NCBI RefSeq assembly: GCF_015624485.1 | Contig: NZ_CP061378.1 | Location: forward strand, 3,038,001 to 3,102,000 | From: Bradyrhizobium genosp. L | GTDB lineage: Bacteria; Pseudomonadota; Alphaproteobacteria; Rhizobiales; Xanthobacteraceae | Direction: 5' to 3' | DNA: 64,000 nucleotides | Shown: positions 1 through 8,615 of the stretch, piece after piece | How positions within the stretch are numbered: the stretch's first letter is position 1 | How the letters are laid out: each line of letters begins with the position of its first letter | The notes under the pieces: generated by a model | What the model was told of the DNA's origin: nothing | The model's input: only the letters and a program-made list of their open reading frames with translations | Databases searched by the model: none | Program-made: the position numbers and the translations under genes

Positions 1-948
1 GATCACCGGATTGTCGGTGACGGCGTTCGCCTCGGTTGCAAGGGTCAAGGCGGCTTGCCGCAGCAAGTCGAGGACTGCGCCCATCACCTGAGGCTGGCAC
101 CGGAGGCAATACGGATCCTGGACCCGCTCGTCGCCGACAAGATGCGACGCGCGAATCGCGGATCCCGCCATGAGTGCGCGCAGCGCATTCGCGGTCTCGA
201 TTTGGCCGACGTGTCGGCGCAGCAGATGGATGCGCGGGTCGAAGGGGGTGTCCGAACCCTTGGCAGCGTCGGTCGAAAGTGCGCCGGTAACAAGTGCGCT
301 ACGAAATAGGTTCTCGGTTTCGACCAATGCGGCAAGCGCGACGGCCGTCGAGAATTGCGTGCCGTTCAGCAGCGCCAACCCTTCTTTTGGACCGAACTCC
401 AGTGGGGTAAGCCCGGCGTTGGCCAGGGCCGTCGCCGCCGGAACACGGGCGTCCGCTACGAAGATTTCCCCGATGCCGATCATTGCGGTGGCCAGATGCG
501 CCAGGGGCGCAAGATCGCCTGAAGCGCCAACGGAACCCTGCGACGGGATCACTGGCGTCAATCCGCGTGCGAGAAGCGCCTCCAGCATAGCCAGGCTCGT
601 AGGCCTCACTCCCGAGGCGCCCTGAGCAAGGCTGGCGAGCTTGAGTGCCATCATCAAGCGGGTCGTCTCGACCGGAAGGGGCTCGCCGACTCCAGCTGCG
701 TGTGAAAGGACGAGGTTCTGCTGGAGCTTCTCCAGGTCACCGGCATCGATCCGTTCTCGGGCGAGCTTTCCGAACCCCGTATTGATCCCGTAGACAGGAG
801 CGCCCTTCGCGACAATGGCTGCGACCGCAGCCGCGCTACGTTCAACGACAGGCAAACAGGCGGGATCGAGGCGAACGCCCGCCCCACGATAGATGCTGCT
901 CCATTCGCTGGGGAGGACTTGTCCTGGCCGCAGAAGGATGTCGTTCAC
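1..948 (-). CDS. hutH: Histidine ammonia-lyase, 5' part (runs off the window)
   Basis: Catalyses deamination of L-histidine to urocanate, the first step of histidine use, in the cytosol. The minus strand is open from 948 to the window edge (316 codons) and reads as an aromatic amino-acid lyase. The MIO-forming Ala-Ser-Gly lies at residues 142-144 inside [14 protein letters not shown], with Ser143 at the position known in Pseudomonas HutH. YGINTGFG and LLNGTQFS are further family motifs. The start is GTG at 948: ACGGAG sits six bases upstream, whereas an in-frame TTG at 954 would touch that ribosome site. The C-terminal part lies left of base 1. It is divergent from the dihydroxyacetone operon. 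Phenylalanine or tyrosine lyase is possible in principle, but the motif context favours histidine. Confidence 0.9.
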   Translation of the reverse strand, partial: MNDILLRPGQVLPSEWSSIYRGAGVRLDPACLPVVERSAAAVAAIVAKGAPVYGINTGFGKLARERIDAGDLEKLQQNLVLSHAAGVGEPLPVETTRLMMALKLASLAQGASGVRPTSLAMLEALLARGLTPVIPSQGSVGASGDLAPLAHLATAMIGIGEIFVADARVPAATALANAGLTPLEFGPKEGLALLNGTQFSTAVALAALVETENLFRSALVTGALSTDAAKGSDTPFDPRIHLLRRHVGQIETANALRALMAGSAIRASHLVGDERVQDPYCLRCQPQVMGAVLDLLRQAALTLATEANAVTDNPVI

Positions 949-1564
949 TTGCAACTCCGTGCCAGCGCAACTGTGCCCGGCCGTGCTCTCCGCCCGATTC
1001 TACCTCGCGATCATCTATGCGACCATAGCGCCGCAAAAGAATGGTGGCTCTTGCGGCTATCGGGAATTCGCGTCGTTGCCGGGCGAGCAAGTTCCGATAC
1101 GCGCTGGCGTTGCGCATCGGTCTTTCCCGGAGACATCGTTCTATTGAACGTTCAGTAAAGTGTTTTGCTAAACATCCCCAAGGGCTCGGCTTCCGCCTCT
1201 TACTTCAATCTAGCGGTACGAAAAATCCGCCGAGTGCCGGATCGATGATCAAGCTGGTGGCTAATTCAGAAGGGTTTTCGCTGCACCACGGCGCTGCGTT
1301 GGCAGATGCGAAATTCCCTCCTGGGCTCGTGCGAAAGCTGCTTGACGGCCGCCGAAATTTAGTAATACGTTTAGTCAATAAGAAAAACTAAACATCGCAT
1401 CGAGCTGATGTGTGGGAGGAGCCCGTCCCGTCCGAACAAAGGTTTCGGAGGGAGCTGTCTCGTCTTTCGCCCATCGCTCCTCAACTCGGCTTCAGGTTCT
1501 TGGCGTCGCTCCGGCAGGGAGGACGCAGCGTGGGTTAGATGCATCAACGAGAGAGGAAACGGAC
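949..1564. other. 616-bp divergent intergenic region between hutH and the ABC/dha operon
   Basis: No convincing gene: the short reading frames here have no ribosome site or family resemblance. The right half is AT-rich relative to its surroundings and holds repeated CTAAACATC boxes (1168-1176 and 1388-1396) plus TTTAGT boxes at 1358 and 1370. The box at 1162-1173 is a GTTT-N4-AAAC palindrome. It most likely carries promoters and operators for the two divergent units. Confidence 0.5.
1369..1393. promoter_or_regulatory. Inverted repeat, candidate operator of the ABC/dha operon
   Basis: GTTTAGT (1369-1375) and its exact complement ACTAAAC (1387-1393) are separated by 11 bases in an AT-rich stretch about 170 bases upstream of the binding-protein start. 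A related GTTT-N4-AAAC palindrome lies at 1162-1173. The regulator is not identified; the HTH-like protein at 10228 is one candidate. Confidence 0.4.
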
Positions 1565-2923
1565 ATGCGAAGATTCAAATGGCTAGGCAGCTCTGCGGCG
1601 ACGGCAGTCCTTGGGGCCGCGCTGCTGGGGATATTCGGAGGAGGCGAGGCTGCCGCGCAGGGCAAGCAGCTTACGCTGTGCTGGGCGGCATGGGACCCCG
1701 CCAACGCGCTGGTCGAGCTGGGCAAGGACTTTACCAAGCAATCCGGCATCGAGATGAAATACGAGTTCGTTCCGTGGACGAGCTACGCCGACCGCTTTCT
1801 CAACGAGCTCAACTCCCATGGCAAGCTCTGCGACCTGATCATCGGCGACAGCCAATGGATCGGCGGCGCCGCCGAGAACAAGTGGTACGTCAAGCTCAAC
1901 GACTTCTTCGACAAAGAGAAGATCTCGATGGAAGATTTCGTCCCGGCGACGGTGGTCGGCTATTCGCAATGGCCGAAGAACACGCCGAACTACTGGGCGC
2001 TGCCGGCGATGGCCGACGCGGTGGGCTGGACCTACCGCAAGGACTGGTTCGCGCGTCCCGAGATCCAGTCGGCGTTCAAGGCCAAGTACGGCCGCGACCT
2101 GGCGCCGCCGAAGACCTATGACGAGCTGAAGCAAATCGCCGAATTCTTCCAGGGCCGCGAGATCGACGGCAAGAAGGTCTATGGCGCCTATATCTTCACC
2201 GAGCGCGGCTCGGAAGGCATCACCATGGGCGTGACCAACGTGCTCTACAATTACGGCTTCAACTATGAGAATCCGAAGAAGCCGTACCAGATGCAGGGCA
2301 TCGTCAATTCGCCCGAGGCGGCCAAGGGGCTCGAATTCTACAAGGAGCTCTACAAGTGCTGCACCGCGCCGGGCATGACCAATGCCTACATGCAGGAAGG
2401 GCTTGATGCCTTCAAGTCCGGCCAGGTCGCGATGCAGATGAACTGGTTCGCCTTCTTCCCCGGCCTCTACAAGGATCCGAATGTCGGCGGCGACAAGATC
2501 GGCTTCTTCGTCAATCCGGCCGGCCCGAAGGGGCACTTCACTCAGCTCGGCGGACAGGGCATCTCGGTGGTCGCGAGCTCCGACCACAAGGACGACGCGC
2601 TCGCTTACATCAAATGGTTCGCGCAGCCCGCCGTGCAGCAGAAATGGTGGCAGATCGGCGGCTATTCGGCGCTGAAGGCGGTGGTCGATGCGCCTGACTT
2701 CCCGAAGAGCGCGCCGTTCGCGCCGCAATTCCTGGAGTCGATGGGCATCGTCAAGGACTTCTGGGCCGAGCCGTCCTATGCGCAGTTGCTGCTCGACATG
2801 CAGAAGCGGGTGCATGACTACGTCGTCGCCGACAAGGGCACGTCGCAGCAGGCGCTCGATCTCCTGGTCAAGGACTGGACCAAGGTGTTCAAGGAGCAGG
2901 GCAAGGAAGTCGCCTCGCAATAG
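1565..2923 (+). CDS. ABC transporter extracellular substrate-binding protein (family 1)
   Basis: Periplasmic receptor of the importer encoded by the next five genes. The 452-residue product starts with a basic n-region (MRRFKW), a hydrophobic stretch and an AAAQ-type signal peptidase site near residue 32. The mature part has the solute-binding fold of the CUT1 group, as in glycerol-phosphate and maltose receptors, with the late YALPAM-like and GGQGISV segments. ATG 1565 follows GAGAGGAAACGGAC; a longer in-frame start at 1412 has no signal peptide and is rejected. Because the operon continues into dihydroxyacetone kinase genes, the ligand is inferred to be dihydroxyacetone or a related small ketose or polyol; the sequence alone does not show it. 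Confidence 0.85.
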   Translation: MRRFKWLGSSAATAVLGAALLGIFGGGEAAAQGKQLTLCWAAWDPANALVELGKDFTKQSGIEMKYEFVPWTSYADRFLNELNSHGKLCDLIIGDSQWIGGAAENKWYVKLNDFFDKEKISMEDFVPATVVGYSQWPKNTPNYWALPAMADAVGWTYRKDWFARPEIQSAFKAKYGRDLAPPKTYDELKQIAEFFQGREIDGKKVYGAYIFTERGSEGITMGVTNVLYNYGFNYENPKKPYQMQGIVNSPEAAKGLEFYKELYKCCTAPGMTNAYMQEGLDAFKSGQVAMQMNWFAFFPGLYKDPNVGGDKIGFFVNPAGPKGHFTQLGGQGISVVASSDHKDDALAYIKWFAQPAVQQKWWQIGGYSALKAVVDAPDFPKSAPFAPQFLESMGIVKDFWAEPSYAQLLLDMQKRVHDYVVADKGTSQQALDLLVKDWTKVFKEQGKEVASQ

Positions 2924-2950
2924 ACCTGCGCCTTCGCAAACCAACTGAAC

Positions 2951-2981
2951 CGGCTTCCCGGAGGGCCCCTCGGGGAAGCCG
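2951..2981 (+). other. Intercistronic hairpin between binding-protein and permease genes
   Basis: CGGCTTCCC (2951-2959) pairs perfectly with GGGAAGCCG (2973-2981), and the loop contains a further GAGGGCCCCTC self-complementary core. There is no T-run, so it is not a classic terminator. Hairpins at this place commonly stabilise the upstream binding-protein mRNA and lower expression of downstream permeases; that role is inferred. Confidence 0.55.
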
Positions 2982-2995
2982 ACCCAGCCCAGCCG

Positions 2996-3970
2996 ATGGA
3001 CAAGATGACGACGATCCTGCAACCCGATCATGCTATGATCCCGGGCGTGAGCGAGCCCGCCAAATCCCGCGCCGCGCGGCGCGTCCGCGGCCTCTCGGAC
3101 CGCGCCATTGCGTGGCTGTTCGTGACGCCGACGATCGCGCTGCTGCTCGCGATCAACATCTTCCCGCTGATCTGGATGATCCGGCTGTCCTTCACCAGCC
3201 TCAACCTAAGCATGTCCTATCTGCCGCTGCGGTTCGTCGGAACAGATAATTTCAGCGACATCCTCTCCGATGAGGACGTCTGGTTCCGGCTGCAGACCAC
3301 CGCCCAATTCGTGATCTCTTCGGTGGCATTGCAGGTCGTGGTCGGGTTCGGCCTTGCGCTCCTGATCAACCGCCAGTTCCGCGGCCACAGCTTCTGGACC
3401 ACGATCATCCTCCTGCCGATGATGCTTTCGCCGGCGGTGGTCGGCAACTTCTGGACGCTGCTGCTGCAGCCCCAGATCGGCCCGTTCAACTATCTGATCA
3501 GCCTGTTCACCGGCGTGCCGCCGAGCTCGTTCAGCATGACTGGGCAGGTCTCGCTTGCACCATGGACCATCGTGCTGGTCGATACCTGGATGTGGGCGCC
3601 CTACGTGATGCTGATCTGCCTCGCCGGCCTGCGCTCGATCCCCGACTACATCTATGAAGCTGCCGAAGTCGACCGCGCCTCGCCCTGGCGGCAGTTCTGG
3701 TCGATCACGCTGCCGATGACGGTGCCGTTCCTCATGCTTGCGGTTCTGTTCCGTGCGATCGAGAATTTCAAGATGTTCGACATGGTCAATCTCCTGACCT
3801 CGGGAGGGCCGGGGTCGACCACCGAGCTCGTCTCGATCACGCTGAAGCGCGCGGCGTTCGAGAAATGGCGCACCGGCTACTCCTCTGCGCTCGCCATCAT
3901 CCTGTTCGTGACCGTGTTCGGTGCCGCCAACATCTATGTCAAAACGCTCAACAAGGTGAAGCAACGATGA
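2996..3970 (+). CDS. ABC transporter permease, CUT1 type (first of two)
   Basis: Inner-membrane channel subunit of 324 residues, resembling UgpA/MalF-type proteins. A soluble N-terminal tail of about 35 residues is followed by six hydrophobic segments; the first reads AWLFVTPTIALLLAINIFPL. The EAA loop (EAAEVDRASPWRQFWSITLP) that docks on the ATPase is clear. The start at 2996 has a weak ribosome site and a second ATG lies at 3005, so the exact start is unsure. The gene overlaps the next permease by four bases (ATGA), implying coupled translation of the two half-channels. Confidence 0.85.
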   Translation: MDKMTTILQPDHAMIPGVSEPAKSRAARRVRGLSDRAIAWLFVTPTIALLLAINIFPLIWMIRLSFTSLNLSMSYLPLRFVGTDNFSDILSDEDVWFRLQTTAQFVISSVALQVVVGFGLALLINRQFRGHSFWTTIILLPMMLSPAVVGNFWTLLLQPQIGPFNYLISLFTGVPPSSFSMTGQVSLAPWTIVLVDTWMWAPYVMLICLAGLRSIPDYIYEAAEVDRASPWRQFWSITLPMTVPFLMLAVLFRAIENFKMFDMVNLLTSGGPGSTTELVSITLKRAAFEKWRTGYSSALAIILFVTVFGAANIYVKTLNKVKQR

Positions 3971-4929
3971 CCGCTGCTGTTGCCAGATCCACCGCCCACT
4001 CCATCGTCGAGGCCTCTCCGCGCGCCAAGAGGTTCGCCGGCGCGCTGGTCATCCTCTATGCCGTCATCACGATCCTGCCGCTGCTCTGGATCGTCGCCAC
4101 TGCATTCAAGTCGCAGAGCGACGCCATCGCCTATCCGCCCAAGGTGATCTTCGAGCCGACGCTGGAAGGCTATGTCAATTTGTTCACCGTGCGCACCCGG
4201 CAGACGCCTGACTTCATCGCCAAGCTGCCGCCGCCGGAGACCTGGTACGACAAGCTGGTCCGTAAGCACGACATGGTGATCGCGGGTCCCTCCAAGGTCG
4301 TGCCGCGCTTCGTCAACTCGCTGATCATCGGCTTCGGCTCGACCTTCCTCGCTGTGTTCCTCGGCACGCTGGCGGCCTACGCGTTCTCGCGCTTTCGCAT
4401 TCCGCTAGCGGACGATCTCCTGTTCTTCATCCTCTCGACGCGGATGATGCCGCCGGTCGCCGTCGCGATCCCGATCTACCTGATGTACCGGCAGCTCAAC
4501 CTGACCGACACGCGGCTCGGCATGATCCTGCTCTACACCGCCGTGAACGTCTCGCTCGCGGTCTGGCTGCTCAAGGGCTTCATCGACGAAATCCCGCGGG
4601 AGTACGAGGAGGCGGCGCTGGTCGACGGCTACACGCGGCTGCAGGCGCTGCGCAAGGTGGTGCTGCCACAGGCCGTGACCGGTATTGCGGCGACCGCGAT
4701 CTTCTGCCTGATCTTCTCGTGGAACGAATACGCTTTCGCGGTGCTGCTGACGAGTGGCGAGGCGCAGACCATGCCGCCCTTCATCCCCTTCATCATCGGC
4801 GAGGGTGGTCAGGACTGGCCGGCGGTGGCGGCCGCGACCACGCTGTTCGTCGTGCCGATCGTCATGTTCACCGTGCTGTTGCGCAAGCATCTGTTGCGCG
4901 GCATCACCTTTGGAGCGGTGCGCAAATGA
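3967..4929 (+). CDS. ABC transporter permease, CUT1 type (second)
   Basis: Partner channel subunit of 320 residues, UgpE/MalG-like. After a short polar N-terminus come about six membrane segments, with the EAA motif EEAALVDGYTRLQALRKVVLP in the last third. A periplasmic insert after the first segment (roughly residues 60-110, with PPPETWYDKLVRKHD) is longer than in MalG. ATG 3967 overlaps the upstream stop as ATGA, so the longer reading frame beginning at 3865 is rejected. Its own stop overlaps the start of the following small gene in the same manner. Confidence 0.85.
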   Translation: MTAAVARSTAHSIVEASPRAKRFAGALVILYAVITILPLLWIVATAFKSQSDAIAYPPKVIFEPTLEGYVNLFTVRTRQTPDFIAKLPPPETWYDKLVRKHDMVIAGPSKVVPRFVNSLIIGFGSTFLAVFLGTLAAYAFSRFRIPLADDLLFFILSTRMMPPVAVAIPIYLMYRQLNLTDTRLGMILLYTAVNVSLAVWLLKGFIDEIPREYEEAALVDGYTRLQALRKVVLPQAVTGIAATAIFCLIFSWNEYAFAVLLTSGEAQTMPPFIPFIIGEGGQDWPAVAAATTLFVVPIVMFTVLLRKHLLRGITFGAVRK

Positions 4930-5126
4930 GCGGCTCTGTGGTTGCCAGAGGGGCCTTGCATCGCTTGTTCCAGCGCTCCCGCTGGGAGGCCGTCGCGATG
5001 ACCCTGATCGGGGGCGGCATCGTCATGCTGGTGCAGCCCTGGTCGATCGATCTGTACGGCTACTCCTTCGTGACGATCCTCGCCGGCACGGTCGGCTACG
5101 TCATCGTCAGCCATTTTCCGGAATAG
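4926..5126 (+). CDS. Small two-helix membrane protein within the ABC operon
   Basis: A 66-residue product lying between permease and ATPase genes, translationally coupled to the permease by an ATGA overlap. It has a basic N-terminus (RGALHRLFQRSRW) and two hydrophobic segments, about residues 24-38 and 46-62, so it is probably an integral membrane protein. I do not recognise a named family. Five-gene glycerol importers of rhizobia (GlpSTPQV) also carry a small membrane protein at a comparable place, which suggests an accessory subunit of the channel; that is inference. The coupling, conserved operon position and hydrophobic pattern support a real gene. Confidence 0.7.
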   Translation: MSGSVVARGALHRLFQRSRWEAVAMTLIGGGIVMLVQPWSIDLYGYSFVTILAGTVGYVIVSHFPE

Positions 5127-5130
5127 CGCC

Positions 5131-6228
5131 ATGGCACAGATCCGCATCGAAAATCTGCGCAAATCGTTCGATCAGTTCACGGCGGTGGAAGGCTCGACCT
5201 TTACCATCGACGACGGCACCTTCTTCGCGCTGCTCGGGCCCTCCGGCTGCGGCAAGACCACGACCTTGCGCATGATTGCCGGCCTCGAGCTGCCAACCGA
5301 GGGCAAGATCCTGCTCGATGGCGAGGACGTCACCTTCCACCGCGCCGCCGCCCGCGACATTGCGTTCGTGTTTCAGCTGTTCGCGCTTTATCCGCACATG
5401 AATGTCGGCGAGAACATCGGTTTCCCCCTGAAGTGCCAGGGCATGGGGCGGCGCGAGATCCGCGTGCAAGTGCAGGAGACGGCGCGGCTGCTGCGGATCG
5501 AGCATCTGCTGTCGAGCAAGACCTCGAAGCTGTCGGGTGGCGACCGGCAGCGTGTCGCGCTCGGACGGGCCATGGTGCGGCGGCCGAAAGCCTTCCTGAT
5601 GGACGAGCCGCTGGGCGCGCTCGACGCCGAGTTTCGTCATCTGATGTGCGGCGAGCTGCGCGACCTGCACGATCGTATCAAGGCGACCACGGTCTACGTC
5701 ACCCACGACCAGCTCGAAGCGATGTCGATGGCCGACCAGATCGCGATCATGAACAAGGGGCGCGTCGAGCAGATCGGCACGCCGCAGCAGGTGTATGACC
5801 GGCCTGCGAGCATGTTCGTCGCCGACTTCATCGGCTCGCCGCCGATGAATTTTCTGCGCTTCGAGGGCGGGCTGCAATCCGGCGACTGCGCGATCAGCTT
5901 CCACAACACAAGGATCGCGGTGCCGGAGATCCGCGAGGATCGCGCCAGCGCGCCGCTGGCGCTCGGTATCCGTCCGGAGCACATCCGCTTCGCCGACGCC
6001 GGCGCCGTCCGCGGCGAGGTGTTCGGCGCGGAATATCTCGGCACCACGCAGATCGTCACCGTCGACACGGCGTATGGGCGGGTCGCGGCGCGGCTGCCGT
6101 CCAGCGCGTCGGTGCAGATCGGCGAGACCATCGGTCTCGAATTCCGACCCGAGCGGCTGGCGCTGTTCGATGTCGGCAGCGGGCTTGCGATCCGGACTGC
6201 CGGCGAGGAGGGCGTTCGCCATGGCTGA
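5131..6228 (+). CDS. ABC transporter ATP-binding protein (first of two)
   Basis: Cytoplasmic ATPase of 365 residues, MalK/UgpC class. Walker A is GPSGCGKTTT (about residue 34), the Q-loop is FVFQLFALYPHMN, Walker B is AFLMDEPLGALDA and the switch histidine lies in VTHDQLEAM. The signature reads KLSGGDRQRVALGRAM, so the usual LSGGQ is LSGGD. The C-terminal 130 residues form the OB-type regulatory domain with the LGIRPEHI motif. Two different ATPase genes in one operon point to a heterodimeric motor, as in GlpS/GlpT. Start ATG 5131 lies four bases after the small membrane protein gene. Confidence 0.88.
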   Translation: MAQIRIENLRKSFDQFTAVEGSTFTIDDGTFFALLGPSGCGKTTTLRMIAGLELPTEGKILLDGEDVTFHRAAARDIAFVFQLFALYPHMNVGENIGFPLKCQGMGRREIRVQVQETARLLRIEHLLSSKTSKLSGGDRQRVALGRAMVRRPKAFLMDEPLGALDAEFRHLMCGELRDLHDRIKATTVYVTHDQLEAMSMADQIAIMNKGRVEQIGTPQQVYDRPASMFVADFIGSPPMNFLRFEGGLQSGDCAISFHNTRIAVPEIREDRASAPLALGIRPEHIRFADAGAVRGEVFGAEYLGTTQIVTVDTAYGRVAARLPSSASVQIGETIGLEFRPERLALFDVGSGLAIRTAGEEGVRHG

Positions 6229-7246
6229 CGTCACCCTGCGCAACATCAGCAAGCGCTTCGGTGCGGTAGAGGCGGTGCGGGACCTCTCGCTCAGCGTGAG
6301 CGACGGCGAGTTCGTGGTCCTGCTCGGGCCGAGCGGTGCCGGCAAGACCACGACCTTGCGGCTGATCACCGGGCTCGAGAGCCCCGACGCCGGCTCGGTC
6401 ATGATCGACGGCCGCGACGTGACGCATGACCCGCCGGGCGCGCGCGATATCGCGTTCGTGTTCCAGCAATACTCGCTGTATCCGCATCTGTCGGTCTACG
6501 ACAATCTGGCGTTTCCGCTACGCTCGCCTGCGCGGCGGGTGCCTGAGCCGCTGATCCGCAAGCGCGTCGAGCAGACCGCGGAGCTGTTGCATATCGCCAG
6601 CAAGCTGAACAACCGCGCCACAAGGCTGTCCGGCGGCGAGATGCAACGGGTTGCGATCGGCCGCGCGCTGGTGCGCGATCCCTCGATCTATCTGATGGAC
6701 GAGCCGCTGTCCTCGCTCGACGCAAAACTCCGCGCCGAGCTGCGGCTCGAGCTGAAGCGGATTCAGCTCGAGCTTGGTGCGACCATCCTCTACGTCACCC
6801 ACGATCAGGTCGAGGCGATGACGATGGCCTCGCGAATCGGTGTGATCAAGGACGGCCAGTTGCTTCAGCTCGGCACGCCCCGGGAGATCTACGAAAACCC
6901 GTCCAGCAGTTACGTCGCCTCGCGGCTCGGGACGCCGCAGATCAATTTCCTACCCGCGCGCCTGCTCTCGGACGTGGCGATACCGCAGGGGACCGAGACG
7001 GTCGGTATCCGCACCGAGCACCTTCAAATCGCCGCGCGCAATGGCGGGCAGATGGTCGGCCGGGTGCATCGTGTCGAGCACCTCGGCGAGCAGAATCACG
7101 TTCACCTGGACTATAAGGGCGAGACGCTGGTCACGCTCGCGGACCCGCATCAACCGTTGCGGGCCGGCCAGGAGGTCGAATTGCAGCTGGTGCATCCGCT
7201 GTGTTTCGACTGTGCCGGGCGGCGCATCGGCGCTGCGGTTCATTAA
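6221..7246 (+). CDS. ABC transporter ATP-binding protein (second)
   Basis: Second MalK-like ATPase, 341 residues. Walker A is GPSGAGKTTT, the signature RLSGGEMQRVAIGRAL, Walker B IYLMDEPLSSLDA, and the switch histidine is in VTHDQVEAM. The C-terminal regulatory region keeps GIRTEHLQI. It differs from its neighbour in the signature motif (LSGGE against LSGGD), so the two are likely non-equivalent partners. ATG 6221 overlaps the preceding gene by eight bases; the longer reading frame from 6074 lies inside that gene and is rejected. The dhaL gene follows after 21 bases. Confidence 0.87.
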   Translation: MADVTLRNISKRFGAVEAVRDLSLSVSDGEFVVLLGPSGAGKTTTLRLITGLESPDAGSVMIDGRDVTHDPPGARDIAFVFQQYSLYPHLSVYDNLAFPLRSPARRVPEPLIRKRVEQTAELLHIASKLNNRATRLSGGEMQRVAIGRALVRDPSIYLMDEPLSSLDAKLRAELRLELKRIQLELGATILYVTHDQVEAMTMASRIGVIKDGQLLQLGTPREIYENPSSSYVASRLGTPQINFLPARLLSDVAIPQGTETVGIRTEHLQIAARNGGQMVGRVHRVEHLGEQNHVHLDYKGETLVTLADPHQPLRAGQEVELQLVHPLCFDCAGRRIGAAVH

Positions 7247-7267
7247 AGGAGCGAGAGGTTCGAATCG

Positions 7268-7891
7268 ATGTCGGTGCAACCGGAAACACTTAAGTCGCTG
7301 CTCAAGACGGCCGCGGAGCAGGTCATCGCCAGCGCGCCGGAGCTCACGCGCCTGGACCAGGCGATCGGCGACGGCGACCATGGCACCAACATGAAGCGCG
7401 GCTTCGAGGCCGTGCTGGGCAAGCTCGATGCCATCTCGGCGCAGCCGCTCGACGAAGCCTTCAAGATGATCGGCAAGACCCTGGTGATGACGGTCGGCGG
7501 CGCATCGGGGCCGCTCTATGGCAGCTTCTTCCTCGCCGCCGGCGAGGCGCTCTCGCATGACAAAGACTTGCCCGACGATCTCGCCGAGGTCTTTGGCAGC
7601 GGCGTGAACGCGGTCAGCGCGCGCGGCCGCTCGCAGATCGGCGAGAAGACCATGCTCGATGTGCTCGTCCCGGTGCTGGAGACGCTGAAGACTGGCGCCG
7701 GCCAGCCGGATCTGATTGCGCGGGTGCGCACCACCGCGTCGGAAGCGGTCGAGCGGACCGCGCCGATGCAGGCCACCAAGGGGCGGGCGTCATTCCTTGG
7801 CGCGCGCAGCGTCGGCCACGTCGATCCGGGCGCGCGGTCGAGCTGCGTGCTGCTGGACGCGGTGTGTTCCGGCCTGGAGGCGCAGCGATGA
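7268..7891 (+). CDS. dhaL: Dihydroxyacetone kinase, ADP-binding subunit DhaL
   Basis: DhaL carries a tightly bound ADP that accepts phosphate from DhaM and passes it to dihydroxyacetone held on DhaK. The 207-residue protein shows the Mg-ADP aspartates in DQAIGDGDHG (near residue 30), GGASGPLYG, the KTMLD loop, and the lid segment with GRASFLGARSVGHVDPGA. Length and motifs match the PTS-dependent family rather than the fused ATP-dependent kinase. A GGAGCGAGAGG ribosome site precedes ATG 7268. The stop overlaps the dhaM start (ATGA), as expected for subunits made together. Confidence 0.92.
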   Translation: MSVQPETLKSLLKTAAEQVIASAPELTRLDQAIGDGDHGTNMKRGFEAVLGKLDAISAQPLDEAFKMIGKTLVMTVGGASGPLYGSFFLAAGEALSHDKDLPDDLAEVFGSGVNAVSARGRSQIGEKTMLDVLVPVLETLKTGAGQPDLIARVRTTASEAVERTAPMQATKGRASFLGARSVGHVDPGARSSCVLLDAVCSGLEAQR

Positions 7892-8280
7892 CCGACACCG
7901 TGGGCATTGTGATCGTCTCGCATTCCCTGGATATCGCCAGGGGCACCGCTGACATGGTGCGGCAGATGGTCGGCAGCGAGGTCAGGGTGGCTTTCTGCGG
8001 CGGCAATCCCGACGGTGGCCTTGGCACCAGCGTGCCGCTGATCATCGACGCCATCAACGACGCCTGGTCGTCGAAGGGCGTCGCGGTGCTCGTCGATCTC
8101 GGCGGCGCCGAGACCAACAGCGAAATGGCGGTCGAGATGCTGGAGCCGGCGCGGCGTGAGCTCGTCGTCGTCTGCAACGCGCCGATCGTAGAAGGCGCCG
8201 TGATGGCGGCAACCGAAGCGGCCGGCGGCAGCTCGCTGGCCCAGGTGAAGGCCGTGGCCGAGGAACTCTCTGCCGACTGA
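7888..8280 (+). CDS. dhaM: DhaM, mannose-type EIIA phosphoryl donor for DhaL
   Basis: A 130-residue single-domain protein. The N-terminus GIVIVSHS places the phosphorylated histidine at residue 12, as in EIIA-Man/DhaM proteins; GGAETNSEMAVEML and CNAPIVEGAVMAA are further family motifs. E. coli DhaM is a fusion of EIIA, HPr and an EI-like domain, whereas here the other two domains are separate downstream genes. Start ATG 7888 is chosen over an earlier in-frame ATG at 7864, which lies inside dhaL, because of the ATGA overlap and the position of the histidine motif. Confidence 0.9.
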   Translation: MTDTVGIVIVSHSLDIARGTADMVRQMVGSEVRVAFCGGNPDGGLGTSVPLIIDAINDAWSSKGVAVLVDLGGAETNSEMAVEMLEPARRELVVVCNAPIVEGAVMAATEAAGGSSLAQVKAVAEELSAD

Positions 8281-8302
8281 AGCGTCGGCGAAGCGATGAT
8301 GG

Positions 8303-8614
8303 ATGATGAGCATGCTTGATAAAGCGGACGGACAGATCTTCACCGGCAACGTGCGGCTGGTGCATGCGGTGGGCATGCATGCGCGCCCAGCGGTCAAGCT
8401 CACCAAGCTCGCCAAGAAGTTCGAGGCGCAGATTTCCGTGCGGGTCGAAGGTGCGCCGGATTGGATCAACGCCAAAAGCGTGGCCAAGATCATGGCGATG
8501 CGCGCGGCGCATGGCAGCACGATCGAGATCAAGGCCTCCGGCAGCGACGCCGAAGCGGCCGTCGCGGCGCTGGTCGATCTGGTCGCAACCGATTTTCCGG
8601 ATGGAGCGCCGTAG
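8303..8614 (+). CDS. HPr-like phosphocarrier protein of the dihydroxyacetone relay
   Basis: Carries phosphate from enzyme I to DhaM. The 103-residue protein contains the HPr active site GMHARPA with His26, and the NAKSVAKIMAM segment, in which Ser59 aligns with regulatory Ser46 of HPr. It is about 15 residues longer than usual because of an N-terminal tail (MMSMLDKADGQ), and several ATGs (8303, 8306, 8312) are possible starts. The next gene begins two bases after the stop. It is probably dedicated to the Dha system, separate from the nitrogen-PTS HPr that alphaproteobacteria usually encode elsewhere. Confidence 0.88.
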   Translation: MMSMLDKADGQIFTGNVRLVHAVGMHARPAVKLTKLAKKFEAQISVRVEGAPDWINAKSVAKIMAMRAAHGSTIEIKASGSDAEAAVAALVDLVATDFPDGAP

Positions 8615-8615
8615 C

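Noticed and set aside
1583..3031. 482-codon minus-strand open frame
   Set aside because: It is antisense to the binding-protein gene, low in family-like motifs and rich in repeated Arg/Leu/Val/Asp, as expected for a high-GC shadow frame.
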